DNA of 64,000 nucleotides from Bradyrhizobium prioriisuperbiae (GCF_032397745.1 NZ_CP135921.1:620001-684000), one strand, 5' to 3'; numbered from the stretch's first letter, positions 45,180-54,466 are shown. Program-made: numbers and translations. The notes: generated by a model not told the origin, from the sequence alone.

Positions 45180-46169
45180 TCACTTCAGGTAGTCGCGGCT
45201 GACGGCCGTTTCCGGATTGAGCTTTTCGAGCGGCAGGCCCTGCGCCTCGGCCACCCATTTCCAGGTTGTCGCCAGTAGCGCCGGCGCGAAGGCGCCGGGT
45301 CCGTCCTTTTTGGAGATATCGTTGACCATCAGCGGGATCGAGGCCCTCCACTGCTCCGCGGCGGTGTCCACACTGACCTCCGGCACCGCCGCTTTCAGCG
45401 CCTGTGCTGCGGCCATGGGATCGGCGATCGCCATCTCGGTCGCCTTCGCATAGGCCTTGAGGAACTTGCGCACCGTCTCCGGACGGCTGGTGAGCATTTT
45501 TTCCGACGCGAACACCGACAGACCGTACCCGTCAAAGCCGTAGCCCGACCAAGGCAGCGCCTTGAACGACTTGCCGACTTCGGTCAGCGGTCCGGCAAAG
45601 GCCGGCGCCACGGTGAGCCAGTTGATGGTCGCCGCGACCTTGCCGGTCGCCAGCATCGGCGCGAGCGCACCCGGATCGACCTTCAGCAGCTTGATGGCGT
45701 CCGGATTGACGCCGTTCGTCTTCAAGAGCAACGGCCATGACACATTGGAGGAGGAGAAGGTCGCGGTCGCGACCGTCTTTCCCTCGAGGTCCTTCAGACT
45801 GTTGATGCCGGCATCCTTGGTGGTGAAGATCGCGTCCGGCTGCAATGTGTAGATCGACATCACCGCCTTGACCGGGACGGCGTCGGCCGCCTTGGCCTGC
45901 AGCAGCGCCGCAAGCCCGCCGGTGCCCATGTCGGCGGAGCCGGTCGCCAGTTTGGTGACCACGTCGCTCGACCCGCGGCCGGACTGGATGGTGACCTTGA
46001 TCCCTTCGGCTTCGAACAGTCCCTTGTCGACACCGAGATACACCGCCGCCTTGTCGCCGGCCGGCAGCCAGTCGAGCATGAAGGTGACCTGTTCGGTTGC
46101 CGCGGCCGCATGGGCAAGTGTCAGCGTGACGGTGAGAACGGCGCAGGTCTGGGTGAAGCGTTTCATCAT
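45180..46169 (-). CDS. ABC transporter substrate-binding protein (NMT1/THI5-like)
   Basis: 329 residues. A Sec signal (KRFTQTCAVLTVTLTLAHAA) is followed by the NMT1/THI5-like domain: VTFMLDWLPAGDKAAVYLGV, LFEAEGIKVTIQSGRGSSD and GKTVATATFSSSNVSWPLLL. The related THI5/ThiY and RutG-unlike families bind pyrimidine precursors and the SsuA/TauA families bind sulfonates; the sequence alone does not choose. The double ATG at 46169 has AGGAG six bases upstream. It is 40 bases behind the alpha/beta hydrolase gene in the operon. Confidence 0.92.
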   Translation of the reverse strand: MMKRFTQTCAVLTVTLTLAHAAAATEQVTFMLDWLPAGDKAAVYLGVDKGLFEAEGIKVTIQSGRGSSDVVTKLATGSADMGTGGLAALLQAKAADAVPVKAVMSIYTLQPDAIFTTKDAGINSLKDLEGKTVATATFSSSNVSWPLLLKTNGVNPDAIKLLKVDPGALAPMLATGKVAATINWLTVAPAFAGPLTEVGKSFKALPWSGYGFDGYGLSVFASEKMLTSRPETVRKFLKAYAKATEMAIADPMAAAQALKAAVPEVSVDTAAEQWRASIPLMVNDISKKDGPGAFAPALLATTWKWVAEAQGLPLEKLNPETAVSRDYLK

Positions 46170-46209
46170 AACGGGCTCCTGACACGGGGTTTCGCGGGCA
46201 ATTGCGGGA

Positions 46210-47043
46210 TCATTCGAGACCGCCGGAGCGGCTTTGATGGACAACGGATGCCTCACCGCCATGACCGGACAGAGCAAGCGGCGTGCCACGATCATCAATA
46301 AGGAATGGAATTAGAACGTCGGCGAGCAGACCGGGAGCCGCGAGATGCGGGGCGTGACCGGTCGGCAGCGTCACCACGTCCGCGCCTGGCACCAGCGCCT
46401 GCATCCGTCGCTGGCAGGGCAGGATGATCGAGCGATCGGCTTCCGCCTCCACATAGAGCCGCGACACCCTGCCGAACCGTTCAGATGTCAGGCCGACACG
46501 GATATCGCGCCCGCGCTCCGGCTGTGGCGTGAGCCGCGCGGCGGCCGCCCGTGCGTCGCCGTCGGCGCAATCGTGGAAGAAATAGGCAAGCGCGGCGGGC
46601 GCCGGCACGCGACTCGTCAATCCATCATCGGACCACACGAGATGCGGCCCAATCCCGATCACATCCGGATGATCGGCACGCAGTTCCGCGACGAGATCGG
46701 CGAACGCCATGCCATCCGGCAGCATCATGCCGGCGATATAGACGATGCGGTTTATGCGCTCCGGAAACCGTTCGGCCACGGCCGACGCGATCATGCCACC
46801 GCCGGAATGGGCGACAAGGCTGACCGGCTGCGCGAACTGCTCCAGAATTTCACCGACATGGACGACGTAGCGGTCGAGCGACACGTCGGTCGGCGTAACG
46901 TCATCGCGACCATTACCCGGCAGGTCGACGGCAACTGCCGCGATGCCGGCCTTGCGCACCAAGTGGGATTTGAAATGATCCCACACCCAGGCGCCCTGCC
47001 AGGCGCCGTGGATCAGCACGACGGGATCAGGCGCTCCGCTCAT
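46210..47043 (-). CDS. Alpha/beta hydrolase of the dioxygenase/ABC operon
   Basis: 277 residues. The oxyanion strand VVLIHGAWQGAWVWDHF, the nucleophile elbow VAHSGGGMIA (about residue 80) and the catalytic histidine in LPTGHAPHL mark an alpha/beta hydrolase of the EstC/salicylate-esterase-like type (HG-W-W). It could open a lactone or amide made by the upstream dioxygenase. The ATG at 47043 overlaps the dioxygenase stop by four bases (ATGA), so the two are coupled. About 45 residues at the C-terminus are not typical of the family and look polar and unstructured. Confidence 0.88.
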   Translation of the reverse strand: MSGAPDPVVLIHGAWQGAWVWDHFKSHLVRKAGIAAVAVDLPGNGRDDVTPTDVSLDRYVVHVGEILEQFAQPVSLVAHSGGGMIASAVAERFPERINRIVYIAGMMLPDGMAFADLVAELRADHPDVIGIGPHLVWSDDGLTSRVPAPAALAYFFHDCADGDARAAAARLTPQPERGRDIRVGLTSERFGRVSRLYVEAEADRSIILPCQRRMQALVPGADVVTLPTGHAPHLAAPGLLADVLIPFLIDDRGTPLALSGHGGEASVVHQSRSGGLE

Positions 47044-48023
47044 GCCGCGTAGGTCCGCCGATACATCTCCTGCAGATGTCCCTCGACCGTTGTCGGCGGA
47101 TAGATCGCTCGCTCGCCGGGTGCGAGACAGTTCGGCAGGCACACCACCTCGTGGTCCGGGTTGCCCGAATAGAAAAAGGGAACCGAATAGCGCTCGCGTC
47201 CCGACGCATTGACGACCCTGTGCAGGGTCGAGCGATAGCGGTCATTGGTCCAGCGCGCGATCATGTCGCCGAGATTGACGACAAAGGTGCCGGGCACGGC
47301 ATCGGCGTGAATCCATTGCCGGCTTGCCGAATCCTGCACCTGGAGCCCGCCGACCGTATCCTGCAGCAACAGCGTCAGACCGCCGAAATCGGTGTGAGCG
47401 CCCGCGCCCTTCTCGCCGGGCGCGGCGTCCGCCGGCTGCGGCGGATAGTGCAGCAGCCGCAACGTCGTGATCGGATCGCGGCAGAAAGCAGCGAAATGGT
47501 CTTCCGGTAAATCGAGCGACAACGCGATGCCGCACATCAGCCGCTCTCCGAGATCGAGCATCGCGGCAAAATAGGCCTGCATCACCGGCCTGAATGCGGG
47601 CATGTCCGCCGGCCACAGATTGGGGCCGCGATTAAAGCGGCGCGCCATCACCCGCGGATCGTCCAGCGCGAATTCGGGGCCGATATAGAAGCTCTCCTTG
47701 AGATCGGGCGGAGCGCCCGCTTCCAACGTCTGCGCCCGCAGCGGTTCGTAGCCGCGATTGCAGAACGAGCGCGACTTGTCGACAGCCGCCTTGGTCGGCG
47801 CCGGCTGGTCGAAGAAACGTTTGCTCTCGGCAAACACCGCCTCGATCAAGCCGGACGGAATGCCGTGCTCCGCGACATAGAAGAAGCCTTTGTCGAGGCA
47901 GGCGGCCCGCAAGAGAGCGCCGACAGCCCGGCGACGCCCGAGATCGGACGACGACAGATCGCCGACGGCGATGATCGGAAGGCTGCCGGTGGACATCCGG
48001 CTTGCCTCAAGTGCGAGATCCAC
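47040..48023 (-). CDS. Isopenicillin-N-synthase-like 2-oxoglutarate/Fe(II) dioxygenase
   Basis: 327 residues. The non-haem iron triad is the histidine and aspartate of GAHTDFGG and the distal histidine of STLHRVV; the 2-oxoglutarate-binding RxS is RYSVPFF. The N-terminal DIOX_N domain (GFFYVAEHGIPSGLIEAVF) is complete. This class includes thymine 7-hydroxylase and many small-molecule oxidases, so it probably hydroxylates or demethylates the operon substrate. Two GTG codons (48026, 48023) start the frame; the second is six bases after GGGAG and is chosen. A 95-base gap separates it from the LysR gene. Confidence 0.92.
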   Translation of the reverse strand: MDLALEASRMSTGSLPIIAVGDLSSSDLGRRRAVGALLRAACLDKGFFYVAEHGIPSGLIEAVFAESKRFFDQPAPTKAAVDKSRSFCNRGYEPLRAQTLEAGAPPDLKESFYIGPEFALDDPRVMARRFNRGPNLWPADMPAFRPVMQAYFAAMLDLGERLMCGIALSLDLPEDHFAAFCRDPITTLRLLHYPPQPADAAPGEKGAGAHTDFGGLTLLLQDTVGGLQVQDSASRQWIHADAVPGTFVVNLGDMIARWTNDRYRSTLHRVVNASGRERYSVPFFYSGNPDHEVVCLPNCLAPGERAIYPPTTVEGHLQEMYRRTYAA

Positions 48024-48118
48024 CACGTTCTCCCTTCAATCGGTCGGTCACAAACCCTAGCGGGCGTCCCCTGATCGACGAAGAAGAGAATATCGCTCTG
48101 CCTGATGCCGAATCGGCA

Positions 48119-49054
48119 TCACCCAGCTTGCGCCGGCGGTTTCATTTCGGCGGCTTCCCGATCCCGCAATTCCTCCGCCAGAATCTGCAACATCAAGTCG
48201 AGCGTTGCCGGCGGTGCCCGGCCGGCGCGAACATAGACACCGAGATCGCTCCAGATCGGCCCTCCGGCATCGAGCGGCACATGGACCAGCCGCCGTTCGG
48301 CAATCAACCGTTCGAGGCCGACCCTGGTCTGAAAGGCGATGCCGATGCCACGCTCCGCAAGCTCGCGCATCAGTTCGATCGACGACGAGCGGATCACCGG
48401 CTGGATGTTGCGCGGCAGACGCGCGAGCGCCGGCGCCAGCAGTTGCCCGATCGACAGATCGCCGCTCGGCATGATCACGGGGTAATCAAAGCACGCCGAG
48501 AGCCCGATCTTGTCGCGGCCGGCCAGCGGATGGTCGGGCGCCATGATGGCGCCGAGCCGAAAGCGGGCCAGCGCGACTTGACGCAACTCGGATTGGCGCG
48601 GCAGCGCAAACGCAATGCCGATATCCGCATCGCCTTCGGCGACAGCCCTCGGAATGGCGAATGACCCCATCGATTCAGCGGTCACCGTGACCCGAGGCGT
48701 TCGCTCGCGCAGCCGCCCGATCACTGCCGGAAGCAGCGCCCCGCAGACACCCTCGACTGCGGCGACCGACACATGGCCGATGCGAGCGCCCTTGAGGCCT
48801 TCGATGTCCGATCGCGCCCGCTCGAGATCTTGCAACACCACAAGGACGTGGCGGGCCATCGCCTCGCCGGCCGAGGTCAGTTTGATGCCGCCGGGAAAAC
48901 GTTCGAACAGCGGCGCGCCGACCTCGGCTTCAAGCTTCAGGATCTGGCGGTTGACCGCCGAGGACGCGACGTTGAGGCGCCGCGCCGCCTCGCGGATGGA
49001 GCCGGCGCGGCGGACGGCATCGAAATAGAGCAAGGCAGCAGCATGGATGCGCAA
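48119..49054 (-). CDS. LysR family regulator at the head of the dioxygenase/ABC operon
   Basis: 311 residues. The HTH is SIREAARRLNVASSAVNRQI (about residues 18-37), followed by an effector-binding domain (VGAPLFERFPGGIKL; DIGIAFALPRQSE; GIGIAFQTRVGLERL). The start is a TTG at 49054, nine bases after AGGA. Unlike the common divergent layout, it points the same way as the genes it probably controls and could be cotranscribed with them. It is divergent from the GST gene, with a 212-base gap that could hold its operator. Confidence 0.92.
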   Translation of the reverse strand: MRIHAAALLYFDAVRRAGSIREAARRLNVASSAVNRQILKLEAEVGAPLFERFPGGIKLTSAGEAMARHVLVVLQDLERARSDIEGLKGARIGHVSVAAVEGVCGALLPAVIGRLRERTPRVTVTAESMGSFAIPRAVAEGDADIGIAFALPRQSELRQVALARFRLGAIMAPDHPLAGRDKIGLSACFDYPVIMPSGDLSIGQLLAPALARLPRNIQPVIRSSSIELMRELAERGIGIAFQTRVGLERLIAERRLVHVPLDAGGPIWSDLGVYVRAGRAPPATLDLMLQILAEELRDREAAEMKPPAQAG

Positions 49055-49266
49055 TGAGCAAGTCCTCAGGAAAATAGATTACGCCACCGTGCCATGGCGA
49101 AGCGGTTCGATCGAGTCTCACCTGCCTGCTCTCTTCGCAGGGCCGACCGGTGTTTGTTTTGTACACACCCGCCATGCCGGTGCGCGCCCCTGCGCCGTTG
49201 CGCAACACCACCGGGCGCGACATCATCGCACGCGCGGACAGGTTTCTTGAGAAAGAGGTAACGCCG

Positions 49267-49848
49267 ATGCTAACGCTGTACTTCGTCCCAGGGGCAAGTT
49301 CGATGGCGGCGCACATCGCCCTGCATGAAATCGGCGTACCGTTCGAAGCCCATCCGCTGTCGTTTGCCCGCAAGGAGCAGCGCACGCCGGAATTTCTCGC
49401 ACTCAACCCGGAAGGCAAGGTCCCGACACTTCTGATCGACGGACGGCCGCTGACCGAGGTAGCCGCCATCCTGTTCTATCTCGCCAAACGCTATCCGCAG
49501 GCGCAGTTGCTGCCACACGACGACATCGAGGAGGAAGCCCAGGCGATCTCCTGGATGTCATTCATCGCCGCAACGGTGCATCCGGCGCGCCGGCAGGGCC
49601 TCGACCACGCGACGCAGATCTACGGCCTCGCCGACCGCCGCCTCGGCGCGCGCAAATGGGTGTTGGAGAAATATTCGATCGCCGATATTCATCTGTTCCG
49701 CCTGTTCTGGCGTTTCTCCAGCTCGCTGAAGCCGTATCCCGACGCGTTTCCCAATCTCTCGGCGCATCTTGAACGCATGCTGCAGCGGCCGGCCGTGCAG
49801 CGGACGATCGTGGTCGAGGCCGCCATCGGCTATGAACTCCCGTCCTGA
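49267..49848 (+). CDS. Glutathione S-transferase family protein
   Basis: 193 residues. The thioredoxin-like N-terminal domain opens LTLYFVPGASSMAAHIAL, with the glutathione-contact region NPEGKVPTLLIDGRPLTEVA; the helical C-terminal domain has YSIADIHLFRLFWRF. The active residue is probably the serine of ASSMA, as in beta-class or zeta-like enzymes. The frame is open to 49150, but the ATG at 49267 has GAGG eight bases upstream and starts at the family N-terminus. The stop overlaps the remains of a MerR gene by one base. Confidence 0.9.
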   Translation: MLTLYFVPGASSMAAHIALHEIGVPFEAHPLSFARKEQRTPEFLALNPEGKVPTLLIDGRPLTEVAAILFYLAKRYPQAQLLPHDDIEEEAQAISWMSFIAATVHPARRQGLDHATQIYGLADRRLGARKWVLEKYSIADIHLFRLFWRFSSSLKPYPDAFPNLSAHLERMLQRPAVQRTIVVEAAIGYELPS

Positions 49849-50661
49849 CCCCGCAACGCAGCGGCATCTCCGTCCGGCGGCTGCGCTTCTATTCCGACGA
49901 GGGGCTGCTGCCACTCACAGGCCGCACCGAGAGCGGCTATCGCGTCTACTCCAACGAAGACCTCGTGCACCTCGACTTGATTCACTGTGCTACGCCGGCC
50001 TCGGTATCGAGGTCATTCGCGAGGTGCTCTCGCGCGAACCGTCGCTGCGCGATGCGCTGACGCTGCGCGCGCCCGAACTGACCGAAGTCAACATGGGGAG
50101 AGGCTGGACCATGACCACCCTGCCCCGTGCCGTTGCCGCCGCGTCATTGAACACTTTTACGATCAGGTGTCCGAGGGCAACGGCATCGACCGCGAGTGGG
50201 CGCGGCAGATGATCGAGGCCAGCCCCCCGGAGCTGCCCGACGACCCAACACAGTGCGACGCCTGGATTGAGCTCGCCGGTATCCTCGCCGACCCCGCGTT
50301 CATCACCAACATGCGCACCAACGAAGTTCTGGACCGAGGATTCGATCACGCCGCCTATGCGGAGGCGACGACGGCCATGGTGGCCAAAGCCCGTGCGGCC
50401 ATGGCACAGGGGCTGGACCCCACTTCGGATGCGGGCGGTGCCCTCGCCCGGGAATGGATCGCGGTTTTGGCACAAACGCTGGGGCGGAAGCCGGACCGGG
50501 CGTCCCGGGACTGGCTGCGCCAGGCCCATGCCGCCCATGATCCAAAGGCCGCGCGGTACTAGGAGCTGGTTGCCATCCTGAAGGGGCAGCCGCAGGACGT
50601 CAGCCCAAACCGGGAGTGGGGCTGGATGGTCACGGCCATGAAGCACCATCTGGCCGACTGA
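49848..50661 (+). pseudogene. Broken TipAL-type MerR transcriptional regulator
   Basis: The MerR HTH (SGISVRRLRFYSDEGLLP, then GYRVYSNEDLVHLDLI) reads in one frame from about 49848. The frame then shifts near 49980 for YAGLGIEVIREVLSREPSL, and again near 50145 for IEHFYDQVSEGNGIDREWA, which leads into a TipAS-like effector domain. An in-frame TAG follows at 50560-50562, after which ELVAILKGQPQDV and WMVTAMKHHLAD complete the domain to a TGA at 50661. No start codon is left at the N-terminus, because the HTH begins at the GST stop. So at least two frameshifts, one stop and a lost start. Confidence 0.88.
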
Positions 50662-50840
50662 ACAGGGGGAAATCACTCGAATTCGGCTCAAAATGGCACA
50701 ATTGCGGGAGTGTTTTGCAAACCCTTCCAGGATGCCGCCCTAGACGTTAATGGATTTTAACGATATCGCTCTGGTGCTCCGGCGCAGGTATCCCCATGAC
50801 GGCTGCCCGCCCGGGACGCGTGGAATTGGGGTGTCAGCGC

Positions 50841-51479
50841 ATGGATTGGCGAAGCCGCACGTCAGGGCTGAAGGCATTGGGCCTGGTCCGGCTGCTGCTT
50901 GTGGCGGCGTGCGGGGCGACCGTGGCTGGCTGCGCCGGCGGCGCAGACTCCTATCAGGGCCCGATGGCCGCCATGGCCTCGGCCTCCGTGCCCGCCGGCG
51001 GCCGTACCGTGACCTTCGAATCCATCGATGGGCCGCCGCCGCAGGTGTTCGACCGCTTCGTGCGGGTGCTCGACAACGAATCGCAAACCCGCAATGTGGC
51101 CATCGTTTCCCGCGACTCCGCCGCCGGCTACCGTATCCGCAGCTATCTCGCGGCCCAGGTGCGCGGCGGCCGCACCATTATCGCCTGGGTCTGGGATGTC
51201 TACGACGGCAACCAGCAGCGCACGCTGCGACTGAGCGGCGAGGAACAGGGCGGCAAGGCCGGGCGTGACGCCTGGGCCGTCGCAGACGAGCCGTTGCTGC
51301 GCCGGATCGCGCAAGCCGGGCTGATCAGCCTGTCCGGCTTCGTCAATGGAACCGCACCGCCCGACCTGCCGGCCGAGCCGCCGGCCGCCTCATCGGGCCC
51401 GGCTATTGCCTCAGCGGATGCTATTTTCCGCGAATCCTCCGCCGAAAGCAGCAAAGCTCTGGGCTTCAGCGCCCATTAG
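50841..51479 (+). CDS. Putative lipoprotein of unknown function
   Basis: 212 residues. A basic n-region, the hydrophobic LGLVRLLLVAAC and the lipobox VAGC (cysteine about residue 31) predict a type II signal and a lipoprotein. The mature part has a central beta-rich domain (RTVTFESIDGPPPQVFDRFV, AGYRIRSYLAAQV, TIIAWVWDVYDGNQQ) and a Pro/Ala/Ser-rich tail. I do not recognise the function. The ATG at 50841 is preferred to the in-frame codon at 50796 because it gives a normal signal length. The 180 bases upstream show nothing clear. Confidence 0.75.
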   Translation: MDWRSRTSGLKALGLVRLLLVAACGATVAGCAGGADSYQGPMAAMASASVPAGGRTVTFESIDGPPPQVFDRFVRVLDNESQTRNVAIVSRDSAAGYRIRSYLAAQVRGGRTIIAWVWDVYDGNQQRTLRLSGEEQGGKAGRDAWAVADEPLLRRIAQAGLISLSGFVNGTAPPDLPAEPPAASSGPAIASADAIFRESSAESSKALGFSAH

Positions 51480-51686
51480 GCTGCTTTTACGCAGGAAAAC
51501 AGCCTGCGACGTATTGCCAGCCCGGCAGGCTCCTTGCTATTTCCTCGCTCGCGCTCGGCCCCGGCCGGAGCGGTTTTTGAGTCATCTGCAGCGGACACGT
51601 CGAAGGCGCTGGCAAGAGCGAACTTCGCATTCGGGACATCGGGTATGTTGAAGACCGTCGGCACAATGACACGGGGAGAAGCGTCG

Positions 51687-52640
51687 ATGTCGGCGAAAAA
51701 CGGGGCGATCAAACTCATCGCCGGCAATTCGAACCCCGCTCTGGCCGAGGCCATCGCAGCCGGGCTCGGCCTGCCGCTCACCAAAGCCGTGGTCCGGCGC
51801 TTCGCCGACATGGAGATCTTCGTCGAAATCCAGGAAAACGTGCGCGGCATGGATGTCTTCATCATCCAGTCGACCTCGTATCCGGCCAACGACCATCTGA
51901 TGGAATTGCTTATCATCACCGATGCGCTGCGCCGTGCTTCGGCACGCCGCATCACAGCCGTGCTGCCGTATTTCGGCTATGCCCGCCAGGATCGCAAAGC
52001 CGGAGGCCGCACGCCGATTTCGGCGAAACTTGTGGCCAACATCATCACCCATGCCGGCGCCGACCGCGTCATGACGCTCGACCTGCACGCCGGGCAGATC
52101 CAGGGCTTCTTCGACATCCCGACCGACAATCTTTATGCCTCGCCGGTGATGGTGCGCGACATCAAGGACCGGTTCGACCTGTCCAACCTGATGGTGGTGT
52201 CGCCCGATGTCGGCGGCGTGGTGCGCGCCCGCGGTCTCGCCAAACGCATCAACGCTCCGCTCGCCATCATCGACAAGCGGCGCGAGCGCGCCGGCGAATC
52301 CGAAGTGATGAACGTGATCGGCGACGTCGAGGGTTACACCTGCATCCTGATCGACGACATCGTGGATTCCGGCGGCACCCTGGTGAACGCGGCCGACGCG
52401 CTGCTCGCCAACGGCGCCAAGGAAGTCTATGCCTACATCACCCACGGCGTGCTGTCGGGCGGTGCCACTGCCCGCATCGCCTCCTCGAAGCTGAAGGAGC
52501 TGGTGATCACCGACTCGATCCAGCCGACCGAAGCCGTGCGTCTCGCCCACAACATCCGTGTGCTCTCAATCGCGAGCCTGATCGGCGAAGCCGTCGGGCG
52601 CACCGCGGCAGAAGAGTCGGTCTCCAGCCTGTTCGACTGA
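51687..52640 (+). CDS. prs: Ribose-phosphate pyrophosphokinase
   Basis: 317 residues, the usual length. The catalytic flexible loop [19 protein letters not shown] (about residues 95-113) and the PRPP-binding loop [14 protein letters not shown] (about 214-227) are intact, and the end VSSLFD is typical. It makes PRPP from ribose 5-phosphate and ATP for nucleotide, histidine and tryptophan synthesis. The frame is open to 51534, but the ATG at 51687 has GGGGAG eight bases upstream and begins the family N-terminus. Confidence 0.97.
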   Translation: MSAKNGAIKLIAGNSNPALAEAIAAGLGLPLTKAVVRRFADMEIFVEIQENVRGMDVFIIQSTSYPANDHLMELLIITDALRRASARRITAVLPYFGYARQDRKAGGRTPISAKLVANIITHAGADRVMTLDLHAGQIQGFFDIPTDNLYASPVMVRDIKDRFDLSNLMVVSPDVGGVVRARGLAKRINAPLAIIDKRRERAGESEVMNVIGDVEGYTCILIDDIVDSGGTLVNAADALLANGAKEVYAYITHGVLSGGATARIASSKLKELVITDSIQPTEAVRLAHNIRVLSIASLIGEAVGRTAAEESVSSLFD

Positions 52641-52652
52641 CGTCGATAGGCT

Positions 52653-52680
52653 GCGGAGACGGCGCGAACGCCGCCTCCGC
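52653..52680. terminator. Hairpin between convergent prs and ribH2
   Basis: Twelve-base stem GCGGAGACGGCG (52653-52664) with CGCCGCCTCCGC (52669-52680), one mismatch, CGAA loop. No T-run follows, so it is only a possible terminator. Confidence 0.45.
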
Positions 52681-52701
52681 ATGAGTTGCCTCGCATTATC
52701 T

Positions 52702-53247
52702 TCAGTCGAGCCCGGCGACGACCTGGCTGCCGAGGTGATCCAGGCTGAGCAGCGTATTCACGCAAGCCTGCGCCACCTCAACGCCTTTGGTCGCGAAATG
52801 CTGCCGGAAGAAATCGACATGCGCCGCGTGCTCATGAAACTGCTGTGGCGTGAGCACCGCGGAGAAGATCGGAATTTCAGTCTGCAGTTGCACCTGCATT
52901 AGCGCATTGATCACGGTAGAGGCCACGAATTCGTGCCGGTAAATGCCGCCGTCGACCACGAGCGCGGCCGCGACGATCGCGGTGTAGCGCCCTGTCTTGG
53001 CGAGCAACTGCGCGTGCAGCGGAATTTCGTAGGCGCCGGGAACCTCGAACAGGCCAACCTGGCTTTCCGGGATGCCCTGCGCCGCAGCCTCCTTCAGGAA
53101 CGCCAGCCGGCAGGCCTCGACGATCTCGCGATGCCAGGACGACTGGATGAAAGCCACGCGATGCGGCTTTGTAAAGCGACGCGGCTCGACTGGCGATGTT
53201 GGAGTGGGAGTTGAGTTTGACGTGATGTCGTTAGTCATCTGATTCAT
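52702..53247 (-). CDS. ribH2: 6,7-dimethyl-8-ribityllumazine synthase, type II
   Basis: 181 residues. It resembles the Brucella type II enzyme: VAFIQSSWHREIVEACRLAF, the substrate-site FEVPGAYEIPLHAQLLAKTG, and DGGIYRHEFVASTVINALM. Lumazine synthase joins the pyrimidine and butanone phosphates to make the riboflavin precursor. The ATG at 53247 has AAGGAAG five to eight bases upstream. It is a single gene with its own FMN riboswitch, the usual arrangement for the second lumazine synthase in Rhizobiales; the other copy would be in a rib operon elsewhere. Confidence 0.95.
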   Translation of the reverse strand: MNQMTNDITSNSTPTPTSPVEPRRFTKPHRVAFIQSSWHREIVEACRLAFLKEAAAQGIPESQVGLFEVPGAYEIPLHAQLLAKTGRYTAIVAAALVVDGGIYRHEFVASTVINALMQVQLQTEIPIFSAVLTPQQFHEHAAHVDFFRQHFATKGVEVAQACVNTLLSLDHLGSQVVAGLD

Positions 53248-53317
53248 GGCTCTTCCTTGTTAGGACCAGAATCAGGGCACACGGGCCATCAGCCGCGCGT
53301 GAACGCAGCTGTCGTTT

Positions 53318-53472
53318 CCCGTTCTCTTTCATCCGGACTTTAACCGTCGGCTTCGGAATCACACCGAATCTGCTGACCTCACCAGCTTCCCCGAAGGGCA
53401 ACCGGTGAGCGCTCGCGGGCTTAGGCCACAGAGACCCTTACCGCCGGTGGGGACTTTCACCCCGCCCTGAGA
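53318..53472 (-). promoter_or_regulatory. FMN riboswitch (RFN element) controlling ribH2
   Basis: On the minus strand the conserved RFN boxes appear in order: GGGCGGGGTGAAAGTCCCC, ACCGGCGGTAAG, AGCCCGCGAGC, a variable hairpin, GATTCCGAAGCCGACGGT, and AGTCCGGATGAAAGAGAA. They end about 70 bases before the ribH2 start. FMN binding should lower ribH2 expression. Confidence 0.96.
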
Positions 53473-53965
53473 ACATGACCGCCCGGAATGGACAGCCAAG
53501 GCAAATTATGGAGAACCGCCGGGGCATGCGCAAGCCGCCCCGGGAGCTACAGGGCTGCATATCCGGCATGTCCGAAGGCTCATCCCAGTCGCCCAAGGAG
53601 GTCCCAGACCCACTCTCCAAGGCGCTCCCAAGGCGATTTCCCAACCGGCACAGACTCGCGACACGGGAAAACCGCTCCCGCGACTCGCGCCCCGCGAATC
53701 CGATTCCGTTTTGTTCTCATGAACCACGACGATGAGTTGTGGACGACCCGGCCTTTGCCTGTGGACGGGATTCACCCCCGGTTGCGCCCCTGCCGCAAAT
53801 CACTGATCAATTCGTCAGCGCAGGTTGCCTTGCTGGGCAGCACCCCGATCAGGATCTGACTCGTGGTGTGCAAATACGGGCAACATGTTTGCGACATCAA
53901 TCGCGCGACATCCGGCGTCTCGTATTCGGCGTGCGCATCATCGGCACAAGGCAGGGCGCAACAGC
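53473..53965. other. Intergenic stretch without recognised features
   Basis: 493 bases between the FMN riboswitch and the ybjN-type gene. Short open frames exist on both strands, but none has a ribosome site, a domain pattern or a plausible hydrophobic profile. The part near 53473-53520 should hold the riboswitch promoter; I could not pick its boxes. Confidence 0.6.
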
Positions 53966-54466
53966 ATGTCCCATCCGGACATCACACTTGATTCTCCAGG
54001 CAACCCGATCACCGTGGTCGAGGAGATCGCGGCGTTCAACGACTGGGCGTTCGAGCGCTCCGGCATCGACGAGGTCACGATCCTCGCCAAGGGAGCCTGG
54101 ACCGATTACGAGGTCTCCTTCACCTGGATGAGCGAGATCGAAGCGCTGCATCTGGCGTGCGCCTTCGACATGAAAATTCCGGAAGTGCGGCGCGCGGAAG
54201 TGCAGCGGCTGATCGCATCGATCAACGAACAATTGTGGGTCGGACACTTCGACCTGTGGACCAGCACCGGGCTGATCATGTACCGGCAGGCGCTGGTGCT
54301 GCCGAACGGCATCATCGCGTCTGAAGCGCAGTGCGAGACGATGTTCGTCGGCGCGGTGCAGGCTTGCGAGCGCTACTTCCCGGCGTTCCAGTTCGTGGTC
54401 TGGGCGGGCAAATCGGCAGCGGATGCCATGAGTGCGGCGCTGTTCGACACCGCAGGGGAAGCGTAA
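53966..54466 (+). CDS. YbjN domain-containing protein
   Basis: 166 residues in the YbjN/T3SS-chaperone-like fold: VSFTWMSEIEALHLACAFDM, RRAEVQRLIASINEQLWVG, and the end FQFVVWAGKSAADAM, which is strongly conserved in alphaproteobacterial members. The role is unknown; YbjN is a stress and motility regulator in E. coli by phenotype. The start is the ATG at 53966, after AGGG. 13 bases separate it from the GNAT gene, so they are probably an operon. Confidence 0.9.
   Translation: MSHPDITLDSPGNPITVVEEIAAFNDWAFERSGIDEVTILAKGAWTDYEVSFTWMSEIEALHLACAFDMKIPEVRRAEVQRLIASINEQLWVGHFDLWTSTGLIMYRQALVLPNGIIASEAQCETMFVGAVQACERYFPAFQFVVWAGKSAADAMSAALFDTAGEA

Noticed and set aside
53739..54131. Possible gene in the gap before ybjN
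   Set aside because: The frame overlaps the start of ybjN in another phase, has no ribosome site and no recognisable domain.
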